Of a DNA stretch of 9,069 bases, positions 1 through 6,678 are shown piece after piece. The stretch is from Nocardioides sp. (GTDB taxonomy: Bacteria; Actinomycetota; Actinomycetes; Propionibacteriales; Nocardioidaceae). The notes under the pieces are model-generated. The model was not told the DNA's origin. It did no database searches and saw nothing but the letters and a program-made list of their open reading frames with translations. The stretch spans positions 22,904 to 31,972 of the forward strand of contig DOWL01000198.1 of the NCBI GenBank assembly GCA_003519585.1, read 5' to 3'. The translations under genes were made by a program, and so were the position numbers. The number at the start of each line of letters is the position of its first letter. The first letter of the stretch is position 1.

Positions 1-1639
1 GCAGCGCCTCCAACGCGCCGTTGGTGTCGTCGACCAGCCGATCGAGGCCGGGATCGGTCCCGTTCGCGACCGCCGCGCGGGCTCGGCCCACCTCGGCGGG
101 GAGCGTCTCCAGGAACGGCTGTACGTCGCGCGCGATGGCCGCCTCCAGGGCTCGTCGCCCGGCGTCGTCGGCCGCGATCAGCCGCACCCGCGACGCGGCC
201 AGCAGCCGAGTGGTCCGGTCCAGCTCGGCGACCCGGTCGGCGAGGGCGCCGGCCAGCGCGGTGTTGCGGAAGGCCATCGCGGTCTGATCGGCCAGCGCCT
301 CGAGGAGGCGCAGATCTGACGCTCTCAGCGTGCGCCCCCGCTTGAGCGCCACGGCGATCCGGCCCAGCTCCCGGCCCTCGGTCCGCACCGGGACCACGTG
401 GTCGGCCGCCGGCTCGGTGCCGGACCACCAACCCCAGGTCCCTGACACCGAGGCGCCGCCCGGGACGTCCAGCGTCGCCTGCGCGCCCCGGCCGGAGACC
501 GCCCGCGCCGCGGCCTCCGCGACCGCCGGTAACAGGTCGTCGGGATCCGGCGCACCGGCGAGCCGGTTGCTGAACTCGGCGAGCGCGGCGTACGGCTGCG
601 CCCGCGCGCCGTACGCCGCCCGGTCGGCGAGCCGGACCACCACGCGGCGCAGCGGCTGGAACGCGACCGCGACCAACGCCGCAGCGAGCAGGGAGAGCCA
701 GAAGCCCCCGGTCCGGCCCTCGACCAACTGGGCCGAGACCACGACCAGCGCGGTGTAGCCGATCGCGGCGAACGCGGTCGCCGCCGCCACCACGAGCGTG
801 CGGTTGATGATCACGTCGAGGTCATAGAGCCGGTAGCGCAGCACCGCCACCGCGAACAGGATCGGCATCAGGAAGAAGGCCACGTAGAGCGGCACTCCGG
901 ACACCCAGGTCTGCTCGCCGCCGTTGATCGCCTGCAGCGTCGCGAGCACCACGAGGCCGAGGACGGCGAGCCCCGCGGAGAGGGCGATCAGCCGAAGCTG
1001 TTGCCGCAGCTCGCCGGTGCTGCTGCGGAGCCGACGGACCATCGAGGTCAGCGCCAGGATCATCCCGATGCAGATGAGCAGGAAGCCGACGCTCAACAGG
1101 ATCGCGCGGGGCAGACTGACGTCCTGGTCCGAGAGGATCAGCTGGTAGTCCCGTGGGTCGACGAGGAAGAGCGCGGCCTCGCAGAGCAGCGCACCACCCA
1201 GCGGCACCGCTGCGACCACGCGCCAGCGCCGCGACAGGAAGTGTCCGTCGGGGGCGAGCAGGTACATCAACGCCAGCAGCGCGATAGCGAGCTGTCCACC
1301 GAACAGCTGCGCGACCCAGGCGGCGACGCTGGCCAGCGTCGGAGTGTCGGGCCCGTCGCTCTCCTGCACCCAGTAGGCGTAGGCCTCGGAGAGCACGGAG
1401 AACGAGGTGAAGATGCCGATGGCGGTCAGCAGCCAGCCGATCGGGTGGCGTTCGTAGCGAGAGATGATCAGCGCGCCCATCACCGCACAACCGATGCAGG
1501 CACCGTGCACGAAGGGGAAGCCGTGCACCGCGACGGCGGTCTCGGACGTCAACGGCAGCGCCTGGGCGGACACCCACACGTCGACGCTCACCAAGACGAC
1601 GGTGACCGCGGCCAGCGTCCACGCCAGGCGGGCCAACAC
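1..1639 (-). CDS. Multi-TM, GAF-type sensor histidine kinase homologue with degenerate H-box (partial, runs off left edge)
   Basis: This frame is open from the left edge up to 1639, giving 546 visible residues; the ATPase domain, if present, lies outside. About ten hydrophobic segments span residues 2-328, including RHPIGWLLTAIG (64-75) and LRYRLYDLDVIINRTL (267-282). Both are hallmarks of an actinobacterial membrane sensor-kinase family. A linker ending in QPY (348-350) leads to a GAF-like region (about 365-460) and a helical DHp-like stretch. There, LEAAIARDVQ (498-507) aligns without gaps to LERDIHDGAQ of the neighbouring kinase, with Ala503 in place of the phosphoacceptor His. I chose the GTG at 1639 because GGAG lies 10 nt upstream. 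A GTG at 1648 is possible but has only a 1-nt spacing. The start is 1 nt past the upstream kinase's stop, so the two are surely co-transcribed. I infer a sensory pseudokinase partner; the ATPase region would test this. Confidence 0.85.
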   Translation of the reverse strand, partial: MLARLAWTLAAVTVVLVSVDVWVSAQALPLTSETAVAVHGFPFVHGACIGCAVMGALIISRYERHPIGWLLTAIGIFTSFSVLSEAYAYWVQESDGPDTPTLASVAAWVAQLFGGQLAIALLALMYLLAPDGHFLSRRWRVVAAVPLGGALLCEAALFLVDPRDYQLILSDQDVSLPRAILLSVGFLLICIGMILALTSMVRRLRSSTGELRQQLRLIALSAGLAVLGLVVLATLQAINGGEQTWVSGVPLYVAFFLMPILFAVAVLRYRLYDLDVIINRTLVVAAATAFAAIGYTALVVVSAQLVEGRTGGFWLSLLAAALVAVAFQPLRRVVVRLADRAAYGARAQPYAALAEFSNRLAGAPDPDDLLPAVAEAAARAVSGRGAQATLDVPGGASVSGTWGWWSGTEPAADHVVPVRTEGRELGRIAVALKRGRTLRASDLRLLEALADQTAMAFRNTALAGALADRVAELDRTTRLLAASRVRLIAADDAGRRALEAAIARDVQPFLETLPAEVGRARAAVANGTDPGLDRLVDDTNGALEAL

Positions 1640-1640
1640 G

Positions 1641-2972
1641 TCAACCACGCTCCGCTGCGACTGAGGCGGATGCGGGAACGGGGGCCGGGATCTCGACCCG
1701 CAGCCGGGTGCCCCGGCCGGGCTCCGAGGCGACCTCCAGCGCGCCGCCCGCCGAGTCGATCCGGTCGCGCATGTTGGCCAGGCCGGTGCCGTCGGCCACC
1801 AACGCCGTCTCGAAGCCGACCCCGTCGTCGGTCACGACGAGGATCAGCTCCTCCGGACCGGCGTCCACCTCGACCCGGATCGTGGAGGCCGCGGCGTGCT
1901 TGGTGGCGTTCTGGACAGCCTCGAGCGCACAGAAGTACGCCGCGGCCTCGACGTCGATCGGATACCTCACCGAGCCGCGGTCCACGACGGTCACGCCGTC
2001 GCGCAGGGCCTCACGCAGGGCAGTCGCGACGCCCGCTTCCTCCAGACCCATCGGGTAGATGCCGCTGGCCAACTGGTGCAGGGTGGCCAGGGCGTCGGCC
2101 GCGGCGCCCTCCTGAGCGGCCAGGAGCGCGGCGGCCCGGTCGGGCGCCGTACCGGCCAGCGTGGCCGCCAGCCGCAGGTTGACCGCCAGCGCGACCAGGT
2201 GCTGCTGGGCGCCGTCGTGGATGTCGCGCTCCAGGCGGCGGCGGGCCTCGTCCTGGGCGTCCACCAGCCGCTCGCGCGAGCGGCGCAGCTCGTCCTCCCG
2301 GCTGGACAGCTCGGCGAGCCGGCGCTCCAGGACGGCGCGCAGCCGGACGCCGCGGAGCACCAGGCCGGCCTGCGCGGCCAGGTCCTCGAAGAGCCGCTCC
2401 TCCACCGGGGTGAGCGACGTACCCTCCCGCTCCCGGAGCACCAGCATCCCGAGCTCCTCGTCACCGTGCCGGACCGGCAACCGGCGGGTGCCCAGATCCC
2501 AGCCCAGGGCGGCGGTACGGCGCGCGCCGGGCGGCCAGGTCGCTGCCGTGACGCGCTGGCCGTCGATCGCCACCCACACCCGCACCCACTGCGCGCCGGT
2601 GGCCTCCGCGAGCAGCCGGGCCATCCACAGCGGCAGCTCCTCCGCCGGCCCCGCGACGTCGACGGCGCCGGCGAACCGCCGCATCGCGTCGTACGGCGAG
2701 GGTCGGCCCCGGTGCACCACGCGGGCCGCGACGTCCTCCAGGCGGGTCAGCACCGCGTCGAAGGCCACCGCGACGATCGCGGTCGCGAGCACCGAGAGCC
2801 CGAGGTGGGGCGAGGACGTGTGCCCCAGCAACAGGCCGCCGAGGACGACGACGACGAGGTAGACGAGCACCACGAAGCCGACGACGCCGCCGAGCACCAG
2901 CCCCGCCGAGAGCCACTCGCGCCGCGACCGACGCCGCAGCATGCCGGACCACGGGGCGGAGGACCGACTCAT
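1641..2972 (-). CDS. Sensor histidine kinase, HisKA_3 (NarX/DesK-like) type
   Basis: This 443-residue membrane kinase should autophosphorylate and pass phosphate to a NarL/LuxR-type response regulator, which is not in the window. Two hydrophobic segments (about 21-50 and 57-77) anchor it. A GAF-like domain covers roughly 105-205, followed by a coiled-coil linker (about 208-240) rich in Arg, Glu and Leu. The HisKA_3 H-box is RRLERDIHDGAQQHL (245-259) with phosphoacceptor His252. The N-box is EAVQNATKHA (351-360), the G1 box DDGVGF (382-387), and the G2 box GTGLANMRDRI (395-405). All landmarks needed for catalysis are present. The N-terminal sensor part is much smaller than in the following gene, although the TM-to-linker junction (67-100) aligns gaplessly with residues 323-356 of that protein. 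No well-spaced Shine-Dalgarno precedes the ATG at 2972; the ATG at 2942 is an alternative start. It is divergent from the ABC transporter operon. Confidence 0.93.
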   Translation of the reverse strand: MSRSSAPWSGMLRRRSRREWLSAGLVLGGVVGFVVLVYLVVVVLGGLLLGHTSSPHLGLSVLATAIVAVAFDAVLTRLEDVAARVVHRGRPSPYDAMRRFAGAVDVAGPAEELPLWMARLLAEATGAQWVRVWVAIDGQRVTAATWPPGARRTAALGWDLGTRRLPVRHGDEELGMLVLREREGTSLTPVEERLFEDLAAQAGLVLRGVRLRAVLERRLAELSSREDELRRSRERLVDAQDEARRRLERDIHDGAQQHLVALAVNLRLAATLAGTAPDRAAALLAAQEGAAADALATLHQLASGIYPMGLEEAGVATALREALRDGVTVVDRGSVRYPIDVEAAAYFCALEAVQNATKHAAASTIRVEVDAGPEELILVVTDDGVGFETALVADGTGLANMRDRIDSAGGALEVASEPGRGTRLRVEIPAPVPASASVAAERG

Positions 2973-2978
2973 CCCCGC

Positions 2979-2984
2979 AGTCTG
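2979..2984 (-). promoter_or_regulatory. Candidate -10 element of the histidine kinase gene
   Basis: On the minus strand CAGACT lies 6 nt before the kinase ATG at 2972, matching the TANNNT pattern at the second and last bases. Transcription from it would begin at or next to the start codon, giving a leaderless mRNA. That would explain the lack of a usable ribosome binding site. No recognisable -35 is present, so an activator may be needed. This is pattern-based inference only. Confidence 0.3.
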
Positions 2985-2990
2985 CTCGTT

Positions 2991-3046
2991 CTCCCCGCCC
3001 GAGGGGAGGGCGCTACCCCCACCCGGGGGGTGCGGTTATCCGCACC
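2991..3046. promoter_or_regulatory. Cluster of three inverted repeats in the divergent intergenic region (candidate operators)
   Basis: The 208-bp gap between the divergent kinase and transporter genes holds three perfect inverted repeats within 56 bp. They are CTCCCC-6 nt-GGGGAG (2991-3008), ACCCCC-5 nt-GGGGGT (3015-3031) and GGTGCGG-TTAT-CCGCACC (3029-3046). The last two overlap by three bases. Symmetric sites in such a position suit dimeric regulators such as NarL/LuxR response regulators, and could serve both divergent promoters. Binding itself is inferred. The rest of the gap up to 3165 shows no convincing promoter hexamers or genes. Confidence 0.45.
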
Positions 3047-3165
3047 GAGGCAGCCGCCGGAGCCGGGCGGCCAGCGCCGCAGACGGTGCGGTCGGCTCGA
3101 TCGTCGCGGGGTCCCCCGCTGCGGTGTGCTCGGACCACGCCGTTCAGACCGGGCGGCGACCAACC

Positions 3166-3173
3166 AAGGAGAA
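3166..3173 (+). promoter_or_regulatory. Ribosome binding site deciding the ABC ATPase start
   Basis: AAGGAGAA is a strong Shine-Dalgarno; its GGAG core ends 9 nt before the ATG at 3181. It fixes the start there rather than at the in-frame ATG at 2941, which lies inside the divergent kinase gene. Confidence 0.85.
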
Positions 3174-3180
3174 CCACACC

Positions 3181-3966
3181 ATGTCTCTCAGCACCCTCTC
3201 TCACACCACCCACACCCCGCAGCCGGCCGCCACCGCTACCGCGGCACCGGCGGCCAGCGCCGTCGGCGTCACCAAGCGCTACGGCGCCGGGGAGGCAACC
3301 GTGGCCGCGCTCGACGACGTGTCGGTCGAGCTCGGCCGCGGCCGGTTCACGGCCATCATGGGGCCCTCGGGCTCCGGCAAGTCGACCCTGCTGCACGTGC
3401 TCGCGGGGCTCGATCGCCCCACCTCGGGTGAGGTCTACCTCGGCGACACCGAGATCACGCGACTCAACGACAAGCGGCTGACGATGCTTCGGCGGGACCG
3501 GATCGGCTTCATCTTCCAGTCCTTCAACCTGCTGCCGACCCTGACCGCCGCGGAGAACATCGTGCTCCCGATGCGGATCGCTGGTCGCAAGCCGGATCCG
3601 GATTGGGTCGCCTCCATCGTCGACACCGTCGGCTTGGCCGGCCGGCTCGAGCACCGCCCAGCGCAGCTGTCCGGTGGGCAGCAGCAGCGCGTGGCCGCGG
3701 CCCGGGCCCTCGCCTCACGACCCGAGATCGTCTTCGCCGACGAGCCGACCGGCGCCCTCGACTCGCGTTCGGGCACCGAGTTGCTCCGCTTCCTCCGCAC
3801 TGCGGTGGACGAGCTCGGCCAGACCGTCGTGATGGTCACCCACGACGCGAGCGCGGCGGCGTACGCCGACCGCGTCCTCTTCCTCGCCGACGGCCACATC
3901 GTCGACGAGATGCACGACCCGACCGCCGAGGACGTCCTCGACTACATGAAGAACCTGGGAGCCTGA
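3181..3966 (+). CDS. ABC transporter ATP-binding protein, MacB/LolD/FtsE family
   Basis: This 261-residue cytoplasmic ATPase powers the permease encoded 1 nt downstream. A Thr/Pro/Ala-rich, low-complexity N-terminal extension (about 1-27) precedes a complete nucleotide-binding domain. It has Walker A GPSGSGKST (61-69), Q-loop Gln113 in FIFQSFNLLPT, signature LSGGQQQR (163-170), Walker B with IVFADEPTG (183-191), D-loop ALDS (192-195) and H-loop His221. The FQSFNLLPTLTAAENI and DEPTGALDS wording is typical of the MacB/LolD group (type VII ABC systems), which act on periplasmic or membrane-embedded substrates, lipoproteins or peptides rather than by simple import. The start at ATG 3181 is supported by a strong Shine-Dalgarno. 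The substrate cannot be read from the sequence. A divergent sensor kinase pair resembles the arrangement of stress- or antibiotic-responsive exporters. Confidence 0.95.
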   Translation: MSLSTLSHTTHTPQPAATATAAPAASAVGVTKRYGAGEATVAALDDVSVELGRGRFTAIMGPSGSGKSTLLHVLAGLDRPTSGEVYLGDTEITRLNDKRLTMLRRDRIGFIFQSFNLLPTLTAAENIVLPMRIAGRKPDPDWVASIVDTVGLAGRLEHRPAQLSGGQQQRVAAARALASRPEIVFADEPTGALDSRSGTELLRFLRTAVDELGQTVVMVTHDASAAAYADRVLFLADGHIVDEMHDPTAEDVLDYMKNLGA

Positions 3967-3967
3967 G

Positions 3968-6514
3968 ATGTTGACCGCAACCTTCCGCAGCATGGTGGCG
4001 CACAAGCTGCGCCTCCTCCTGACCACGGCGTCGATCGCCCTCGGGGTCGCATTGCTCTCCGGGACGTTGATCCTCACCAACACCATGGGCGTCGCCTTCG
4101 ACATGCTCTTCGGCAAGATCGGCTCCGGGACCGACGCGGTCGTCCGCGCCGAGGCGCCGTACACCCAGACCGACGGCGTCGGCACCAACCGCGGGCCGAT
4201 CGACGAGGCTGTCCTCGACCAGGTCCGCCAGGTCGACGGCGTCCGTGCCGCCGAGGGCTCGGTCCAGGGCTACGCCCTGCTCACCGACACCGACGGCAAG
4301 GCGATCACGACCAACGGCGGCGCCCCCACCAACGGCTACAGCATGCCCGCCGACGAGGAGCTCCGCGGTGACGTCGAGCTGCTCAGCGGGCACGCCCCGA
4401 CCAACGGTCGCGAGGTGGCCATCGACGCGACCAGCGCCGAGAAGCACCACATCCCGCTCGGCTCGACCATCAAGGTGCTCTTCCAGGGTCCGACCCAGGA
4501 GTTCACGGTGGTCGGCACCGTCGGGTACGGCGACGGGATCAAGGACCTCGGCGGCACGACGTCGGCCTACTTCGACCCGGCCACCGCCCAGCAGGTGCTC
4601 GGCACGCCGGGGACCTTCGACCGGATCGACGTGAGCGCGGTGAGCGGTGTCAGCCAGGCGATGCTGGCCCAGCGGCTGGCCCAGGTGTTGCCCGAGGGGA
4701 CCGAGGCCGTCACCGGCGCCGCGGTCGCCAAGGAGAACGCTGATGCCACCAAGGAGAACTTCCGCATCGTCGGCATCCTGTTCGGGATCTTCGCGGGCAT
4801 CGCACTGTTCGTCGGCTCGTTCATCATCTGGAACACCTTCACCATGACCGTCACCCAGCGGTCGCGGGAGATCGCGCTGCTGCGTGCCATCGGTGCCAAG
4901 CGGCGCCAGGTCCTGGGCAGCCTGCTGCTCGAAGCCGTCCTGCTCGGCCTGTTCGCCTCCGCGATCGGGTTCGCGGTCGGGATCGGCGTGGCCCAGGCGC
5001 TCAAGTGGCTGATGGACGCGGTCGGCTTCGCGCTGCCGTTCACGTCGCTGCAGATCGAGGCCAGCCAGGTCGTGATCTCGCTGGCGGTCGGCGTGGGCGT
5101 CACGGTGTTCTCCGCTCTGGTCCCCGCTCGGCGTGCCACCAAGGTGCTGCCGATCGAGGCGCTGCGCGAGTCGACGCCGGGAGCCGAGAAGCCCTCCGTC
5201 CGTCGTACCGTCCTCGGCCTGGCGGTCGTGGCCGGCGGCGCCGCGACCCTGCTCGACGCGCTGTACGGCGACGGCTCGATGAAGCTGTTCGGTGTCGGCC
5301 TCGCGGCCGCCATGGTCGGCGTGATCATCGCGCTGCCCGCCGCGGTCCGGCCGCTCGCCTCGGCGATCGGTACGCCGCTGCGGCTCCGGGGCCTCCCCGG
5401 AGAGCTGGCCAAGCAGAACGCGACCCGCAACCCGCGGCGTACCTCCGCCACTGCGGCGGCGCTGATGATCGGCCTCGCGCTGGTCGTGAGCATGGGCGTG
5501 TTCGCCTCGTCCCTCAAGGCGTCGTTCGGCGACGTCCTGTCCGACCAGGTGGACGCCGACCTGTACGTCGTCACCTCGAGCGCCCAGGCGCCGGGCTACA
5601 GCCCGTCGGTGCTGGCCGCCGTACAGAACACCGAGGGCGTCGACCAGGTCTCGGCCAATGGCTGGGGCATGGCGCGCTTCGACGGTGAGGACGTCGGCTA
5701 CTCCTCGATCGACCCCGCGTCGGCCGAAGAGGTGCTGGCCCTGGGAGTCACGAAGGGTTCGCTCGCGGACCTGGACGACGACTCGGTGATGATCACCCAG
5801 GCCGCGGCGACCGCGCACGGCTGGCAGGTCGGTGACACGGTCAAGGCGGAGTTCGTCGAGACCGGCAAGCACCGGCTGCGGATCGCGGCGATCTATGCGG
5901 GCAAGGGCTGGATCAGCGACGACTACGTCGTGAGCCGGGCCGCCCAGGAGGCGCTTGCCGGACCGCAGCTGGTCACCGGAGCCTTCGTCACCATCGTCGA
6001 CGGAGCCGATCGGAGCGAGGTCCAGGACGCCATTACGGCTGCCCTGGCCGACCACCCGGACGCGAAGGTCCTCGACCGGGCCGGCTTCGAGAAGGAGGCC
6101 AGCGGGTTCATCGACCAGCTGCTCACCTTCATGACCGTGATGCTGGCGCTGGCCGTGATGATCGCGCTGCTCGGCATCGTCAACACGCTGGCCCTGTCGG
6201 TCTTCGAGCGCACCCGCGAACTGGGTCTGCTCCGTGCGGTCGGCATGACCCGGGCCCAGGTGCGGGCCATGGTCCGCTGGGAGTCCGCGGTGATCTCGCT
6301 GATCGGGGCCGTGAGCGGCGCCGTCCTCGGGATCGGGATCGGGTTGGCCATGTCGCAGATCCTGAAGGACGAGGGCATCAAGTCGATCTCCATCCCGGTC
6401 GCGCAGATCGCGATCTACGTCGCGGTCGCCGCCGTGGCCGGTGTCCTCGCGGCCCTCGGTCCGGCTCGCTCCGCGGCCAAGGTCGACGTCCTCCGGGCGG
6501 TGGTCGCCGACTGA
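3968..6514 (+). CDS. ABC transporter permease with duplicated MacB_PCD-FtsX units
   Basis: This 848-residue membrane partner of the preceding ATPase starts at ATG 3968, 1 nt after its stop, with GGGAG (3957-3961) 6 nt upstream. It is two FtsX-type halves in one chain. Half one has TM1 (about 16-38), a large extracytoplasmic MacB_PCD-like domain (about 45-260) and three TM segments (about 266-290, 317-345, 366-386). A linker with hydrophobic segments follows (about 413-430 and 440-460). Half two has a TM segment (about 494-514), a second extracytoplasmic domain (about 520-710) and three TM segments (about 718-743, 773-795, 811-832). Matching coupling-helix motifs follow the second TM of each half: QRSREIALLRAIGAKRRQV (297-315) and ERTRELGLLRAVGMTRAQV (747-765). 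No membrane-fusion protein gene is adjacent, as expected for a Gram-positive type VII exporter or mechanotransmitter. The substrate is unknown. Confidence 0.94.
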   Translation: MLTATFRSMVAHKLRLLLTTASIALGVALLSGTLILTNTMGVAFDMLFGKIGSGTDAVVRAEAPYTQTDGVGTNRGPIDEAVLDQVRQVDGVRAAEGSVQGYALLTDTDGKAITTNGGAPTNGYSMPADEELRGDVELLSGHAPTNGREVAIDATSAEKHHIPLGSTIKVLFQGPTQEFTVVGTVGYGDGIKDLGGTTSAYFDPATAQQVLGTPGTFDRIDVSAVSGVSQAMLAQRLAQVLPEGTEAVTGAAVAKENADATKENFRIVGILFGIFAGIALFVGSFIIWNTFTMTVTQRSREIALLRAIGAKRRQVLGSLLLEAVLLGLFASAIGFAVGIGVAQALKWLMDAVGFALPFTSLQIEASQVVISLAVGVGVTVFSALVPARRATKVLPIEALRESTPGAEKPSVRRTVLGLAVVAGGAATLLDALYGDGSMKLFGVGLAAAMVGVIIALPAAVRPLASAIGTPLRLRGLPGELAKQNATRNPRRTSATAAALMIGLALVVSMGVFASSLKASFGDVLSDQVDADLYVVTSSAQAPGYSPSVLAAVQNTEGVDQVSANGWGMARFDGEDVGYSSIDPASAEEVLALGVTKGSLADLDDDSVMITQAAATAHGWQVGDTVKAEFVETGKHRLRIAAIYAGKGWISDDYVVSRAAQEALAGPQLVTGAFVTIVDGADRSEVQDAITAALADHPDAKVLDRAGFEKEASGFIDQLLTFMTVMLALAVMIALLGIVNTLALSVFERTRELGLLRAVGMTRAQVRAMVRWESAVISLIGAVSGAVLGIGIGLAMSQILKDEGIKSISIPVAQIAIYVAVAAVAGVLAALGPARSAAKVDVLRAVVAD

Positions 6515-6538
6515 CCCACTCGCTGCGCGGACTCCGAG

Positions 6539-6570
6539 CGGCCCGGCGGTTCTTCGGAACCGTCGGGCCG
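6539..6570 (+). terminator. Hairpin terminator after the ABC operon
   Basis: Starting 24 nt after the permease stop, bases 6539-6552 pair with 6557-6570 in a 14-bp stem whose only defect is one G-T position (G·U in RNA, 6546/6563). The stem is closed by the tetraloop TTCG inside a C-G pair, the unusually stable C(UUCG)G loop. No T-tract follows, which is common in high-GC actinobacteria. Confidence 0.8.
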
Positions 6571-6664
6571 TTCGTGCGATGTCCCGCATCCGGACGCCGA
6601 AAGCCGGCTCGCCGGACGGGGAGCCATAGGGCATTTGCCCGATGCGTGGGACGGCGGGCTCGAC

Positions 6665-6670
6665 CAGACT
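6665..6670 (+). promoter_or_regulatory. Candidate -10 element of the secreted repeat-protein gene
   Basis: CAGACT lies 8 nt before the ATG at 6679. No Shine-Dalgarno is visible upstream of this ATG, so a leaderless transcript starting at the ATG is plausible. No -35 hexamer is evident at the usual distance. The same hexamer precedes the kinase start at 2972. Low-confidence inference. Confidence 0.25.
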
Positions 6671-6678
6671 CCCCTGGC

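Noticed and set aside
822..1622. Minus-strand 266-codon frame inside the left-edge gene
   Set aside because: It is extremely Arg-rich with no family features. The other minus-strand frame is open for the whole 1-1639 span and gives a recognisable membrane sensor protein.
2941..3180. In-frame 80-residue N-terminal extension of the ABC ATPase
   Set aside because: It begins inside the divergent kinase gene, crosses the palindrome-rich intergenic region, and has no ribosome binding site, unlike the ATG at 3181.
1001..3431. Long plus-strand frames opposite the kinase genes (1001-2182 and 1896-3431)
   Set aside because: They are Gln/Arg/Gly-rich shadows of well-supported kinase coding sequence on the other strand.
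6629..6640. Short inverted repeat GGGCA-TT-TGCCC upstream of the secreted-protein gene
   Set aside because: Five-base GC-rich arms are expected often by chance in this composition, and nothing nearby supports an operator.
6574..6678. Earlier ATG for the secreted protein
   Set aside because: It would place 35 Arg-rich residues before a clear signal peptide and would start 3 nt after the terminator hairpin.
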